This document shows positions 42,175 through 52,398 of a stretch of DNA of 64,000 nt, in pieces; position 1 is the first letter of the stretch, and the number at the start of each line of letters is the position of its first letter. This DNA is from Lentilactobacillus senioris DSM 24302 = JCM 17472. GTDB lineage: Bacteria > Bacillota > Bacilli > Lactobacillales > Lactobacillaceae. The position numbers and the translations under genes are program-made. A model generated the notes under the pieces. It searched no databases. It had not been told where the DNA came from and saw nothing but the letters and a program-made list of their open reading frames with translations. Where the stretch lies: assembly GCF_001436555.1 (NCBI RefSeq), contig NZ_AYZR01000009.1:186001-250000 (forward strand), written 5' to 3'.

Positions 42175-42877
42175 TTAATGATAGATTATTTTCATCAATG
42201 TGCTTTAAAAAGGTAAATTGCTTGTGAGAATAGGACAAATATCCTGCTTGCTGTAATTTAGACACTACCTTGCTGGCCGTTTCCCGTGTTGTAGCGCTCA
42301 CGTCAGCCAGTTCGTTAATGTTAACTGGATAATCAATCCTTAGGTGTTCATTTTCATCCAGCTTGCCAAGCTTGGCTCCCATTAAATAGATAGAATACAA
42401 TACTCGCTCTGACGCGGATGATGTAACCATGTGCTGCAAGTGATCTTCATCTTGACTAATAATAGCTTCCATTTCCACCACAATGTTTTTCATCATGGCT
42501 AAATTACTTTTGATTTCGGTCTCAAACTTGTCCATTGGCAAATCTGCTACTAAAATTTCGGTCATGGATCTTACCGAATAAGCGTAGTTATCATCTACAA
42601 ATAATCCACGATACGGAAAGCCATGATTCATTGAGACGTATTCGTAAAAGCTAGCATCTCCGTTCATATCGAAGCGCTCTACCCTTACGATTCCCTTCAA
42701 TAAGTAATAAAAATGTTTGCGCTGATCATCTTGATCGAACAATATCTGTCCTTTGGGGTACAAACGAAACTTGATATCAGCTGTTAAGTCAGTAAATTCT
42801 TCATCAGATAGTTGATAAAATTCCTTTTGAGCCCTAAGTTTTAAAAGGTACTCTGGATACTTTTGCCGACTTATCAT
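42167..42877 (-). CDS. arcR: Crp/Fnr-family regulator of the arginine deiminase operon (ArcR type)
   Basis: 236 residues: N-terminal cyclic-nucleotide-like beta barrel (IKFRLYPKGQILFDQDDQ, FYYLLKGIVRV), dimerisation helix, and C-terminal winged helix (INELADVSATTRETASKVVS). No FNR-type Cys cluster is visible. It is last in the arc cluster, 55 bases after arcD, and a TGTGA-N6-TCACG site lies upstream of arcA, so it is the likely activator. In other lactic acid bacteria the arc gene set includes a Crp/Fnr regulator of this type. Confidence 0.88.
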   Translation of the reverse strand: MISRQKYPEYLLKLRAQKEFYQLSDEEFTDLTADIKFRLYPKGQILFDQDDQRKHFYYLLKGIVRVERFDMNGDASFYEYVSMNHGFPYRGLFVDDNYAYSVRSMTEILVADLPMDKFETEIKSNLAMMKNIVVEMEAIISQDEDHLQHMVTSSASERVLYSIYLMGAKLGKLDENEHLRIDYPVNINELADVSATTRETASKVVSKLQQAGYLSYSHKQFTFLKHIDENNLSLIK

Positions 42878-42932
42878 TTCTTCACCACCATGTAACCAAA
42901 CTACAAGGAATCATTTTGGCCACTTATTTAGA

Positions 42933-44363
42933 TTAGATCGTTATTTTACCCGTTGCTAACTGCCAAATCGCAAAAATAGCTAATAACAAAATAATAACTG
43001 CAGCCCATCTTTCAATTGGTCCGAATACTTTATCAGCCTGATTATCTTTCTTCTGTAGGTACCAGTAAACCGGAATGCCTGCAGCAAACAAAAGCATCAT
43101 CAACAGTAAGAAAGTAGAACCAGTAGCAAACAACAGCCAGATTGCATATATACTCGAGATAACCCCGACTACTAAGTTTTTAGTCCGATCTGGCGTATCC
43201 TTACTTTCACTTAAAGTGTACTTAAATTGATAGAAAGCAGAAAAAGCATATGGCACTAGAATGGCCGCACTGGCAATGGAATAGAAGAAATTATAAGCGG
43301 AAGCAGTAATTAAATAGGAAAACATAAATAATTCGACACAGATATTAGTGAAAACTAACGAATTAACTGGAGCACCATTCTTATTTTCCTTAGCAAACCA
43401 CTTTGGAAATGTTCCTTCTTTTGCTGCTTCATACGGTAATTGACCAGCAAACATTGTCCATGAAAGCCAAGCCCCTACCACAGAAATAATTAATCCGGCA
43501 TTAACTAATACAGCTCCCCAAGATCCGACTACACTCTTCAATAAATCAGCCATGGCTGGTTGTGACAAGTTAGCTAATCCTGAGCGCCGCATTACCCCAA
43601 ACGATAGCAACGTAACTAACATATAAATCAAAATAACAGTAATAATTCCTAGAACAGTCGCTTTACCAACATCAGAACGCTTCTTGGCTCTACCAGAGAA
43701 CACAACTGCCCCTTCAATTCCGATGAAAACCCAAACGGTTACTAACATAGTTCCCTTAACTTGAGTCATAACATCAGCAAATTGGAATTTACCGGTTGGT
43801 GTAAACCAAAATCCTTGCGTAAACACACCCAACTTAAATGATATTATCATAATCACCAAGAAAACAAAAATTGGGATTAATTTTGCAACAGTAATAATGG
43901 TGTTAATAAAAGAAGCCGATTCAATTCCCCTAAGAATCATAAAGTGACAGGCCCAGAGAATAAACGAAGCTGCAATGATTGACCAAATATTTTGACCATC
44001 ACCGAAAATAGGCAGAAAATACGCGACCGCACTCATTAGTAATGTCGCATACCCCACGTTACCTAACCAAGCAGAGGCCCAATAGCCCCATGCCGAGTTA
44101 AATCCCATGTACTTACCAAACCCCGCTTCAGCATAACTGTAAACTCCGGCATCTAAATCGGGACGTTTCATGGTTAAATTTTGGAAGGTAAATGCTAAAC
44201 AGATCATCCCAATGGCAGTGATCACCCAACCAATGATGATCGCACCCGCCCCAGCCGAGACAGACATATCGTGCATCAAGTTGAAGACACCACCACCAAT
44301 GATGGAGCCCACAACTAAACCAATTAGTTCACCTAATCCAAGCTTTCCTTTGGATTCTTCCAT
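42933..44363 (-). CDS. arcD: Arginine/ornithine antiporter
   Basis: 476-residue APC-superfamily carrier with about 12-13 membrane helices. The first helix motif GLVVGSIIGGGVFNL is the amino-acid binding Gly-rich bend of basic amino acid antiporters. It exchanges external arginine for internal ornithine, making the ADI pathway electroneutral. It starts 20 bases after arcC in the same transcript, behind GGAGGG. Confidence 0.93.
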   Translation of the reverse strand: MEESKGKLGLGELIGLVVGSIIGGGVFNLMHDMSVSAGAGAIIIGWVITAIGMICLAFTFQNLTMKRPDLDAGVYSYAEAGFGKYMGFNSAWGYWASAWLGNVGYATLLMSAVAYFLPIFGDGQNIWSIIAASFILWACHFMILRGIESASFINTIITVAKLIPIFVFLVIMIISFKLGVFTQGFWFTPTGKFQFADVMTQVKGTMLVTVWVFIGIEGAVVFSGRAKKRSDVGKATVLGIITVILIYMLVTLLSFGVMRRSGLANLSQPAMADLLKSVVGSWGAVLVNAGLIISVVGAWLSWTMFAGQLPYEAAKEGTFPKWFAKENKNGAPVNSLVFTNICVELFMFSYLITASAYNFFYSIASAAILVPYAFSAFYQFKYTLSESKDTPDRTKNLVVGVISSIYAIWLLFATGSTFLLLMMLLFAAGIPVYWYLQKKDNQADKVFGPIERWAAVIILLLAIFAIWQLATGKITI

Positions 44364-44383
44364 AATGAAACCCTCCTATCAAT

Positions 44384-45325
44384 CTATCTGGTGATAATGG
44401 TTCCTGCACCTTCAGATAAGAATTTATCCACATTTTCTAGAGAGGTTACTACCGCCTTACCGTTGTTACTATTTTCAACGAATTCGATCGCTGCTTGAAC
44501 TTTAGGAAGCATAGAGCCTTTAGCAAATTGATCTTCGTCAAGATACTTCTTTAATTCAGCTACCGTAATGTTTTCTAATTTCTTTTGATCCGGCTTGTTA
44601 AAGTTAACGTAAATGTTGTCCACCGCGGTCAAAATGATTAAAGTATCTGCATCTACTAATTCAGCCAACTTTTCAGAAGCAAAATCTTTGTCGATTACAG
44701 CTTCTCTACCGGCTAACCGATTACCTTCCTTAACTACCGGAACGCCACCGCCACCAACTGAAATTGGAATAATTCCATCGGCGACCATATGATTAATAAC
44801 CCGGTATTCTTTTACACCAGTAGGACGTGGTGAAGCAACCACCCGTCGATACCCTCTCCCGGCATCTTCTACAAAGACAAAATCTGGGTGTTCAGCCTTT
44901 TGCTTATCAGCTTCTTCCTTACTGTAAAATGGTCCTACCGGTTTAGTGGGATCAGTAAATGCTGGATCATCAGCTCCCACTTCTACTTGAGTAATCACAG
45001 TGGCAACGTCTTTATCAATTCCCTTTTCACTTAGAACTTCATCCATTGCATTTTGCATCCAATAACCAATACTTCCTTGAGTCATAGCCACGTCTGTATC
45101 GAGTGGCATAGCCGGATTCTTGGCAGTAGAGCCCCCAGCCATTTGCAATAATAAGTTACCTACTTGAGGACCATTGCCGTGAGAAATAATTAAGTTGTCA
45201 CCATTTTCAACAAATTGAACTAAATATTTTGCAGTTTTTCGAAGGGCTGCTTGTTGAGCCTCAGCAGAAGCGTTGTCAGTCAAAATAGCATTGCCGCCTA
45301 ATGCGACCACAATTTTTTTACTCAT
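44384..45325 (-). CDS. arcC: Carbamate kinase
   Basis: 313 residues: VALGGNAIL at the N terminus, SHGNGPQVGNLL and SVGGGGVPVV, all hallmark phosphate-binding segments. It converts carbamoyl phosphate plus ADP to ATP, CO2 and ammonia. This is the energy-yielding step of the ADI pathway. ATG 45325 after GAAAGGAAG is preferred over an upstream TTG-type extension with no homology. A terminator-like hairpin lies between arcB and this gene. Confidence 0.95.
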   Translation of the reverse strand: MSKKIVVALGGNAILTDNASAEAQQAALRKTAKYLVQFVENGDNLIISHGNGPQVGNLLLQMAGGSTAKNPAMPLDTDVAMTQGSIGYWMQNAMDEVLSEKGIDKDVATVITQVEVGADDPAFTDPTKPVGPFYSKEEADKQKAEHPDFVFVEDAGRGYRRVVASPRPTGVKEYRVINHMVADGIIPISVGGGGVPVVKEGNRLAGREAVIDKDFASEKLAELVDADTLIILTAVDNIYVNFNKPDQKKLENITVAELKKYLDEDQFAKGSMLPKVQAAIEFVENSNNGKAVVTSLENVDKFLSEGAGTIITR

Positions 45326-45359
45326 AATTTTATATCTTCCTTTCAAACTGGGTTTAGAT

Positions 45360-45395
45360 AAAAACAGGTGTACAGCTATATAGCTATACACCTGT
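45360..45395 (-). terminator. Intercistronic hairpin between arcB and arcC
   Basis: On the minus strand ACAGGTGTATAGCTAT pairs with ATAGCTGTACACCTGT (one mismatch in 16), followed by TTTTTA. It is a terminator by form inside an operon, so it may reduce arcC-arcD-arcR expression or protect the arcAB transcript. Confidence 0.7.
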
Positions 45396-45419
45396 CTTTT
45401 CAAGGTTATTAAATCTTAA

Positions 45420-46457
45420 CTACATCTTTGGAATGTAAAGGTCACCAAGGGTAGTCGCCATGATTGACTTAATTGAGTGCATCCGGTTTTCAGCTTCTTC
45501 AAATTGACGAGCAAATTTAGAGTTGAAAACTTCATCAGTAACTTCCATTTCAGTAATTCCGTATTTCTCAGCAATTTCCTTGCCGTATTCGGTCTTAGTG
45601 TCGTGGAATGCTGGCAAGCAGTGCATGAAGATAAATTCATCTTCTGGTGTACCAGTCTTTTTGATCATATCCATGTTAACTTGGTAAGGAGTTAGCAACT
45701 TAACCCGTTCTTCCCAATTACTTTCACCCATGGATACCCATACGTCGGTGTAAATTACATTGGCTCCCTTAACCCCTTCATCAATGTCAGAAGTAATATT
45801 GAAGTGAGCTCCGGTTTGGTCTGCAAAGCCCTGAGCAATATCAACTACTTCTTGAGCTGGTTGAAGTGAGTCCGGTGCCAAAATAGTTACGTTAACTCCT
45901 AGCATTGAGCCAGCAACTAATAAACTATTAGCCATATTGTTGTGACCATCTCCAACATAGGTTAAGTTAATTCCCTTAAGGTGGCCAAAGTTTTCCTTAA
46001 CGGTCATGAAGTCAGCGATCATTTGGGTTGGGTGCCATTCAGTGGTTAGTCCATTCCAAACTGGTACGCCAGCGTACTTAGCAAGTTCTTCAACGTCTTC
46101 GTGAGCGAATCCTCGGTATTCAATCCCATCAAACATACTACCCAAAACTTTAGCAGTGTCTTCGATAGATTCTTTTTTCCCTAGTTGAATATCATTAGCA
46201 CCCATAAATTCAGGTTGAGCTCCTAAATCAACGGAAGCAACCGTAAAAGCGGAACGGGTCCGAGTAGAAGTCTTAGCAAAGAGCAAAGCAATATTTTTGC
46301 CTTCTAGGTAGTGGTGAGGAATTCCTAATTTTTTCATGCTCTTCAAATGTAAAGCAAAGTCTACCAAGTAGTTAATTTGTGCTGGGGTGAAGTCTTTGCA
46401 AGCTAAGAAGCTTCTTCCTTGTAATTCTGAAACGTTAAATTTTTGGCTGTCAATCAT
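45420..46457 (-). CDS. arcB: Ornithine carbamoyltransferase, catabolic
   Basis: 345 residues. Carbamoyl-phosphate site STRTR at 64-68, HPTQMIADF, and ornithine site [10 protein letters not shown] are all present. It phosphorolyses citrulline to ornithine and carbamoyl phosphate. The start ATG 46457 follows AAGGAAG. It lies 42 bases downstream of arcA and before arcC. Confidence 0.96.
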   Translation of the reverse strand: MIDSQKFNVSELQGRSFLACKDFTPAQINYLVDFALHLKSMKKLGIPHHYLEGKNIALLFAKTSTRTRSAFTVASVDLGAQPEFMGANDIQLGKKESIEDTAKVLGSMFDGIEYRGFAHEDVEELAKYAGVPVWNGLTTEWHPTQMIADFMTVKENFGHLKGINLTYVGDGHNNMANSLLVAGSMLGVNVTILAPDSLQPAQEVVDIAQGFADQTGAHFNITSDIDEGVKGANVIYTDVWVSMGESNWEERVKLLTPYQVNMDMIKKTGTPEDEFIFMHCLPAFHDTKTEYGKEIAEKYGITEMEVTDEVFNSKFARQFEEAENRMHSIKSIMATTLGDLYIPKM

Positions 46458-46499
46458 GTCGTTAACTTCCTTTCGTACTATCAATTTAGTTGGTTTAGT

Positions 46500-47738
46500 T
46501 TATAGATCTTCACGAACTAATGGCATACTCATACAACGAGGGCCCCCACGACCACGGGATAATTCACTTGAGAGAGTATCAATAACTTTAAGTCCATGCT
46601 TCCGAAGTAATTCATTAGATACATAGTTGCGGTTATAAGTTACCACTACCCCAGGAGCAATCGCTAAGGTGTTAGAACCATCATTCCATTGTTCTCTGCC
46701 GGCAATAATTGGGTCGCCATCACCAGTTGGAATTAGGTCTAATTCACTCAAACCGAGTTCCTTCTTCAATACCCCTTCAAGGTCTTGATTATGTTCAATA
46801 GTAAAGCCATCTTCATTGTTAGCTGGATGCATAGTCCAAGTGTCAATCTTGCCACCTTCGCCTAAGATCCCTGGATGAACCGTAAATTGATCATGGTTAA
46901 TCATTGTGAATACGGTATCCAAATGCATCATAGCGTGGTTATGTGGAATCTCAATTGCAATAATGGTGTCATACTCACTATCATTTGCTGGGTCAAACAA
47001 GCTCCGAGCCACGTCTTGAATAGCGTCAGCAGAAGTTCGTTGAGAAACCCCGATAGCCAAAACATGATCTGAAAGTACCAATTCATCCCCACCTTCTAAG
47101 CGAGTAGTATGGTAACGATCACGCCAAACATGTAAGCCTTTGTCAGCAAACCGAGGATGATATTTAATGATGGTTTCCATGAATAATGATTCCCGATGAC
47201 GAGCATCAAAAGTCATTCTATTGATAGTTAACCCATCACCAATTGAAGCAGCTGGGTCACGAGTGAAATATAGGTTAGGCATTGGATCCATAAAGAATGG
47301 ATATTCTCGGTCTTCGGCCGCACTTACTAAATCGCTAGGGACGAAGTCAATTTCGTTTTTCCGGACCCCGGACATAATCTTATCGACCATATCTAAAGTA
47401 GACATACTCATCAAATATTCCTTTAAAGCATCATGAGTGGTGCCAGCAGCGTAACCGGATTCTGTCAAAATTTCTTCCAAGAAAGCATCTTTAACGTTAC
47501 CAGCATCAATTGCTTCTGCAGAAAGATTTTCCAAATACAAAACTTCTGCCCCGTTATCTCTTAAAATATCAGCGAAAGCGTCATGCTCTTTTTGGGCTTC
47601 TGGCAAGAATGGAATATCATCGAATAATAGGCGTTCCATCATTTCCGGAGTGAAGTTTTCAATTTCTTCACCTGGGCGCTTAAGCAAAACCGTCTTTAAC
47701 TTACCGATTTCAGAACGAACGTGAATTGGAGCTGTCAT
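46500..47738 (-). CDS. arcA: Arginine deiminase
   Basis: 412 residues: [12 protein letters not shown] with D161, E215 (RLEGGDE), H272 and D274 (MHLDTVF), and the nucleophile C402 in [11 protein letters not shown]. It hydrolyses arginine to citrulline and ammonia, giving acid resistance and ATP through ArcB and ArcC. ATG 47738 follows AGGAGG. The long upstream region carries cre, CRP/FNR-type and ARG-box-like elements. Confidence 0.97.
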   Translation of the reverse strand: MTAPIHVRSEIGKLKTVLLKRPGEEIENFTPEMMERLLFDDIPFLPEAQKEHDAFADILRDNGAEVLYLENLSAEAIDAGNVKDAFLEEILTESGYAAGTTHDALKEYLMSMSTLDMVDKIMSGVRKNEIDFVPSDLVSAAEDREYPFFMDPMPNLYFTRDPAASIGDGLTINRMTFDARHRESLFMETIIKYHPRFADKGLHVWRDRYHTTRLEGGDELVLSDHVLAIGVSQRTSADAIQDVARSLFDPANDSEYDTIIAIEIPHNHAMMHLDTVFTMINHDQFTVHPGILGEGGKIDTWTMHPANNEDGFTIEHNQDLEGVLKKELGLSELDLIPTGDGDPIIAGREQWNDGSNTLAIAPGVVVTYNRNYVSNELLRKHGLKVIDTLSSELSRGRGGPRCMSMPLVREDL

Positions 47739-47781
47739 AGATAAATACCTCCTAAATTTGATTACGGGTAAAGTATATAAT

Positions 47782-47795
47782 TGTAACCGCTTTCT
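47782..47795 (-). promoter_or_regulatory. cre site before arcA
   Basis: On minus AGAAAGCGGTTACA matches WGNAARCGNWWWCA at all 14 positions. It lies 44-57 bases before the arcA start and would give CcpA-mediated glucose repression. Confidence 0.8.
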
Positions 47796-48013
47796 TGAGG
47801 GCGTTTTTTTAGCGTTTAAAATGCGAAAAATTTGGCATTTAATAAACATTCATTAATAATTAACTCAATAAATTTTAGTAATATGTTTTAATTTTGTATT
47901 ATTTAGCTTATGTTACAAACATGTTACAATTTTTTCTGAAAATATGAATTAATATTATAATCTATAGCTTTTTTTAGGGTAAATATACACTGATATTTTG
48001 TATTCATCGCAAA

Positions 48014-48029
48014 TGTGAATATTTTCACG
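48014..48029 (-). promoter_or_regulatory. CRP/FNR-type (ArcR) or Rex-like site
   Basis: TGTGA-ATATTT-TCACG fits TGTGA-N6-TCACA with one mismatch. Its centre is about 72-75 bases before the predicted start from the 47954 -10 box, close to a class I activator position. It also resembles the Rex operator (TTGTGAA-N4-TTCACAA). Confidence 0.6.
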
Positions 48030-48085
48030 TTCAAACGGTATAAAAATAAATTTTCAATATTTATTATCATAAAAAAAGCCAAAAG

Positions 48086-48113
48086 AAAAACCCGATCAGA
48101 TGATCGGGTTTTT
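48086..48113 (-). terminator. Intrinsic terminator of the glycerol facilitator gene
   Basis: AAAAACCCGATC and GATCGGGTTTTT with an AGAT loop. Confidence 0.9.
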
Positions 48114-48118
48114 AAATA

Positions 48119-48850
48119 CTAACCGAAAAATATTTTTCCCAGTTCGATTGCGCAAATACTTGCCAAGATAGGAGCCACCACCGGAACAGCGGCATAACCC
48201 CAATGGGAGTCCTTTTTATTAGGAATTGGCAATAATGCATGAATAATTCGAGGACCTAAATCCCGGGCAGGATTTAATGCCGGACCAGTAGCTCCACCTA
48301 GGGAAGCCACCAAAGTCATAACTAAAAATCCTAAGGCAATGAAAACTGCAGCATTGTTAGTTTCAAAATAAGGTGCATGCGTTAAAATTGACGCCCCTAA
48401 AAAGAGCAAGAAGGAACCAACGAATTCATTAATAAATCCGTTCAATCGGCTGTGAGCCGCGTCAGTGGTACTAAACGTTCCTAAAATCGCTTCTGCATCC
48501 TTAGTTTCATCATAGTATGGTTTGTAAGTTGCATACACTACTAACTGCCCCACCATGGCCCCTAGTAATTGCACCACAATAAATGGTAGTACTTGGTTCC
48601 AAGAAAACATGCCAGCAACTGCCAACCCAATTGTAAACGCAGGATTAATTTGAGCGCCTGAGACGGTCCCAAACATCAAGGCGGGAATCATAACCCCACA
48701 ACCATATCCTACAGCAATTAACAGCCAATCACTGCCGTTTCCTTTAGTACCCTTTAATTCTACGTTGGCTACTGAGCCATTTCCTAGAATAACCAAAATT
48801 GCCGTACCAATAAATTCTGCCAGTAACTTAACTGGGAATGAATAATCCAT
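48119..48850 (-). CDS. MIP channel, glycerol facilitator type
   Basis: 243 residues, six membrane helices and two half-helices with NPA boxes: GAQINPAF and GPALNPARD. Asp after NPAR, and the enlarged loop around YYDETKDAEAILG, mark the aquaglyceroporin (GlpF) group rather than water-only channels. It would pass glycerol, and possibly dihydroxyacetone or lactic acid as reported for some lactobacilli. Two ATG codons are adjacent. The second (48850) has better distance to GGAGG. A second MIP gene is at 59414. Confidence 0.9.
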   Translation of the reverse strand: MDYSFPVKLLAEFIGTAILVILGNGSVANVELKGTKGNGSDWLLIAVGYGCGVMIPALMFGTVSGAQINPAFTIGLAVAGMFSWNQVLPFIVVQLLGAMVGQLVVYATYKPYYDETKDAEAILGTFSTTDAAHSRLNGFINEFVGSFLLFLGASILTHAPYFETNNAAVFIALGFLVMTLVASLGGATGPALNPARDLGPRIIHALLPIPNKKDSHWGYAAVPVVAPILASICAIELGKIFFG

Positions 48851-48939
48851 CATACTCCTCCAATAATAGGTTCCTTAAAATAAGTGCTATAAAAATTATA
48901 CAGTAAACCTGCATCTAAAATCCACTAAAATTTCACAAA

Positions 48940-48981
48940 GAAAAAAGGAACTTATCCCAGTCATAGACTGATTTAAGTTCC
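48940..48981 (-). terminator. Intrinsic terminator of the tetR-mmpL unit
   Basis: GGAACTTA and TAAGTTCC with an inner AGTC/GACT stem, followed on minus by TTTTTTC. Confidence 0.8.
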
Positions 48982-49000
48982 TCTTTGTTAAATAAAATTA

Positions 49001-51751
49001 CTATTTTGAACTTCGAGCCGTTCTAGTTTGATCACCAGAATTAGTCTTTGATGACTTACTCCATGGCATATGGAATGGTTCGTAAGTTAATTTGATCAAT
49101 GCTGGGAAGACAATTGGAATAGCGATCACTAGGATCACCAATCCCAAGATAACCCCAACAGCTACTTGAATCAAAGTCATTACTCCGGATGGCATCAAGG
49201 CAGCAAAAGTACCACCTAAGATAACTACCGCAGAGATAACTACTGAGCCAATAATTCCAGCAGCTTGAACGATTCGTTGGCTTGGGAAAAGTGTATGGTC
49301 TGGATTATTGCGGTATTGCATAATCAAGAAGATACTGTAATCCACCCCTAATGCGATTAACATAATAAAGGTAAAGAATGGTGTATTCCAAGTCAAAGTG
49401 TCTTGATTCAAGACTTTACCACTAATCAATTCAGTCAACCCAAGGGAAGTAAAGTAAGTTAACAATAACATTACCATTACGTAAACTGGTTGAAGAAGTG
49501 AGTGTGAAATCAACATTAAGGCAAGTGTGATTCCGACAATCATAATGATAGCAGTTCGTAAGAAATCGCTAGTGGCGATGTTCTTAGTATCATTCAAGTT
49601 AGAAGTTTGACCACCTACCGCTACAGTAGCATCCTTCATATCCGTTCCCTTCAAGTTATCCTTAACTACTTGTTGCAAGTTAGCAGCCCGGTTCATTGAA
49701 GTTTCGGTACTTGGGTCTGTCTTCAAGACAACGATCATCTTAACAGCCTTCTTATCAGAAGACATATAAGTATCTGTAGAAGTCTTAAAGGTTTGACTCT
49801 TCAAAACGTTATTAGGAATATAGAAGGTATCAGAAGCTGCGGATTTTTGTAATCCTTTAAGGTACTGGTTAGTTTGACCTAAACCATCGTTAACGGTATC
49901 AATGCCGTTACCAGCAGCCATTAACTTAGTTTGCATTTGTTCTAACTCAGTTTGCAATAACTTAGCGTTAGTTCCGATATTCTTGGTATCAGATGCTACT
50001 CCTTCAAGAGAAGATTGCATACCAGAAGCAGTTTGTTGTTGCTGAGCCGCTACTTGTGTTACGGCTGAAGTTAAGGCAGATTGTTGAATGCCATTAAGTC
50101 CTTGACCAGCTGCAGTAAGTTGTTGGTTCAATTGTCCAACCATTTGGGCTGGAGTAGCACTTGTTCCAGCAGCTTGATAACTCTGTTGGATGGCCATCAA
50201 CTGACTAGCAATGCTTTGAGTTGAAGTCCCAATATCACTTAGTGGAGTGGTATTGAAGTCAGAACTCTTCATGCCTTTAGAAACTTTCTTCAATCCTTTT
50301 TGCATGGTATTAACGTTACCAGTCAACGTGTTTAATTGATCGCTGAGGTAAAGTTGTTTCAATGGTACTCCACCTGGTTGGGTAACAGTATTAACGGAAT
50401 CGATCCCCTTTTCTTGTTGCACTTGTTTAGTAATACGATCGATTTCTTTAAGGTCTTTTTCATTATCCAACTTGTGATCAGATTTAATATAAATCGTAGT
50501 TGGCTCAGCCGTTCCCTTGCTAAAGTGATCTTGAACTACTTCAAAGCCCTTTTTAGCAGAGATCCCGCTATTTAATTCAACCACGTTATCATAATCTAAT
50601 TGATTATTATAGTTAAGCACAAATGGCACCGTAGCTACCAAAGCAATCAACAAGGCAATGATTGGGTGAGCTACTGAATGCTTAGCCAAGAATGTCCAAG
50701 TCCGACTCTTACTTTCACCCTTCAAGCTCTTAGAAGGCCAGAAAATTCGTTGACCTAACGTGGACATAAAGAATGGGTTAAGAGTTAATAGCACTAGTAG
50801 CAAGACAGCAACCCCAACGGCCACCCCGACGGCTGACCGGTAAATAGAGAACTTAGCCAAGCCTAACGCTGAAAAACCAATTAACAATGAAGTTCCACTA
50901 TATAAAATGGTCCGACCAGCGGTTTTACGAGCTGCAATGGTTGCTTCAACCTTGTCTTTACCTTGTGACAACTGGTTTTTAAATTCGTTGAATAACAAGA
51001 TGTTGTAGTCGGTCCCAATCCCGAAGAGAACCACCACCATAAAGATTTGGGTGAAATTAGAAATTGGGAAATTGAATTGGTCAACCAAATTCATCACGAT
51101 ACTTTGAGATACCAAGTAGGAAACCCCAACTGATAGTAAAGAAATGAACGGTACAATCAATGAACGGAAGACAATAATTAAAACAATTAAGATGAAGACT
51201 ACCGTAATTAACTCCGTCTTCTTCAATCCTTGTTCCGTCACAATTCGGAAGTCATCATTTAAGATATCACTACCAGTAACGTAGGTTTTAACTCCGTCCG
51301 TCTTGGCTGCTTTCGTAATATCTTTATTCATTTTGTCAACGGAATCACGTTTACCTACATCTAGTTGAACCAATTCCGTGGTTTTATCTTTAGAAATTAA
51401 TTGCTTTTTAGTAATAGAATTTTGGTTTGGACTAGTTACCTTTTTAATATCAAAGTCCTTTTTGTCGCTATTGAAATCATCAATGGTTCTATCAATAGCA
51501 GCTTGTTGACTGCTAGTAATCTTTTTATCGCCATTATTGAAAACCACTACGACTTGTCTAGTGTTTCCAATTTTATGCCCCCAGTGGGACTGAATGGTAT
51601 CAGCCACCTGACTTTGGGCAGACGATGGAATTTTAGTTTCCCCTTTATCTGCAATCAGTTGGGAAACATTGGGTAGCATTACCATACTGGCTATCAACAC
51701 TGCAAGCCAGATGAAGAAGCTAACCGTATATCTACGAATAAATTTATTCAT
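49001..51751 (-). CDS. MMPL/RND-family membrane transporter
   Basis: 916 residues with the RND layout in two repeats: helix 1, a large external domain, then five helices. The helix-4 acidic motifs are GIGTDYNILLF and ALGVDYSIFLI, which would carry the proton relay. The second external domain is long and Gln/Thr-rich (about 470-640, QQSYQAAGTSATPAQM), predicted helical. Gram-positive members such as YdgH export lipids or drugs. It is directly downstream of a TetR gene (13 bases), so drug- or lipid-responsive export is likely. Confidence 0.9.
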   Translation of the reverse strand: MNKFIRRYTVSFFIWLAVLIASMVMLPNVSQLIADKGETKIPSSAQSQVADTIQSHWGHKIGNTRQVVVVFNNGDKKITSSQQAAIDRTIDDFNSDKKDFDIKKVTSPNQNSITKKQLISKDKTTELVQLDVGKRDSVDKMNKDITKAAKTDGVKTYVTGSDILNDDFRIVTEQGLKKTELITVVFILIVLIIVFRSLIVPFISLLSVGVSYLVSQSIVMNLVDQFNFPISNFTQIFMVVVLFGIGTDYNILLFNEFKNQLSQGKDKVEATIAARKTAGRTILYSGTSLLIGFSALGLAKFSIYRSAVGVAVGVAVLLLVLLTLNPFFMSTLGQRIFWPSKSLKGESKSRTWTFLAKHSVAHPIIALLIALVATVPFVLNYNNQLDYDNVVELNSGISAKKGFEVVQDHFSKGTAEPTTIYIKSDHKLDNEKDLKEIDRITKQVQQEKGIDSVNTVTQPGGVPLKQLYLSDQLNTLTGNVNTMQKGLKKVSKGMKSSDFNTTPLSDIGTSTQSIASQLMAIQQSYQAAGTSATPAQMVGQLNQQLTAAGQGLNGIQQSALTSAVTQVAAQQQQTASGMQSSLEGVASDTKNIGTNAKLLQTELEQMQTKLMAAGNGIDTVNDGLGQTNQYLKGLQKSAASDTFYIPNNVLKSQTFKTSTDTYMSSDKKAVKMIVVLKTDPSTETSMNRAANLQQVVKDNLKGTDMKDATVAVGGQTSNLNDTKNIATSDFLRTAIIMIVGITLALMLISHSLLQPVYVMVMLLLTYFTSLGLTELISGKVLNQDTLTWNTPFFTFIMLIALGVDYSIFLIMQYRNNPDHTLFPSQRIVQAAGIIGSVVISAVVILGGTFAALMPSGVMTLIQVAVGVILGLVILVIAIPIVFPALIKLTYEPFHMPWSKSSKTNSGDQTRTARSSK

Positions 51752-51764
51752 CTTCTCGACCTCT

Positions 51765-52370
51765 CTAATCTATTGTGATCCACTCTTTTGGTGCCGTCTC
51801 ACAGTAATACATAATAATCTGGGCAACTTCGTCTGGTGACTCAGGTTGGTCTTTAGACAACCAATGAAGAACAATCCCCATTAATGCGTTTAACACAATT
51901 TCTTCAATATAATCCGGTGGGATATTATTATCATACGAAATTGTTCCCTGATAGGAATTAATATCCCGATGAATTTCTTGGCTAAACAAGTCTTTAACTC
52001 GGGTTAAAAACGCCGGATCGCCACGGGTACTTAGTAAAGCGATAATTAACTCTCGGTCTACCAAGAATTGGTTTAACGTTGAAATTACCGCTTTATAAGG
52101 TACCTCCCAAGCACCATCTCGTTGTTGTTCAATTGCTCTAGGAATTACTTCTTCTAAAATCTTTTGGAGTTTTTGCAATAGATTATCTTCAACGTGGTTG
52201 AGTAAATCCACTTTGTCCAGATAATGAATGTAAAAAGTTCCGCGACTGATTTTAGCTTCACGAGTAATATCCGTCACGCTAATGTTGTTAAATCCCTTTT
52301 GGTTAATCAACACCGTTAACGCTTCTTCGATCTTATGTTCTGTTTGAGCAGCCCGTTTATCATTTGCCAT
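51765..52370 (-). CDS. TetR-family repressor of the MMPL transporter
   Basis: 201 residues with an N-terminal HTH (KGFNNISVTDITREAKISRG then TFYIHYLDKVDLL) and a helical ligand domain. ATG 52370 follows AGAGGTG. It is co-transcribed with the transporter. The promoter at 52402-52429 lies over two direct copies of AAAATTATAA, which may be its operator. Confidence 0.88.
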   Translation of the reverse strand: MANDKRAAQTEHKIEEALTVLINQKGFNNISVTDITREAKISRGTFYIHYLDKVDLLNHVEDNLLQKLQKILEEVIPRAIEQQRDGAWEVPYKAVISTLNQFLVDRELIIALLSTRGDPAFLTRVKDLFSQEIHRDINSYQGTISYDNNIPPDYIEEIVLNALMGIVLHWLSKDQPESPDEVAQIIMYYCETAPKEWITID

Positions 52371-52398
52371 CTCAACACCTCTTAATAATTTCACATTG

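Larger units (their letters stand above)
47739..48118 (-). promoter_or_regulatory. Control region of the arc operon (380 bp, no gene)
   Basis: On the minus strand a -10 TATAAT at 47959-47954 and a weak -35 TTACCC at 47982-47977 are the best promoter. TATGAATTAATATTATAA (47943-47960) overlaps the -10 and is close to the ARG box. A second ARG-like tract lies around 47845-47862. A direct repeat ATGTTACAA is seen at 47910-47929. A further TATACT near 47769 could be a second -10. No reading frame is credible here. Confidence 0.55.
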
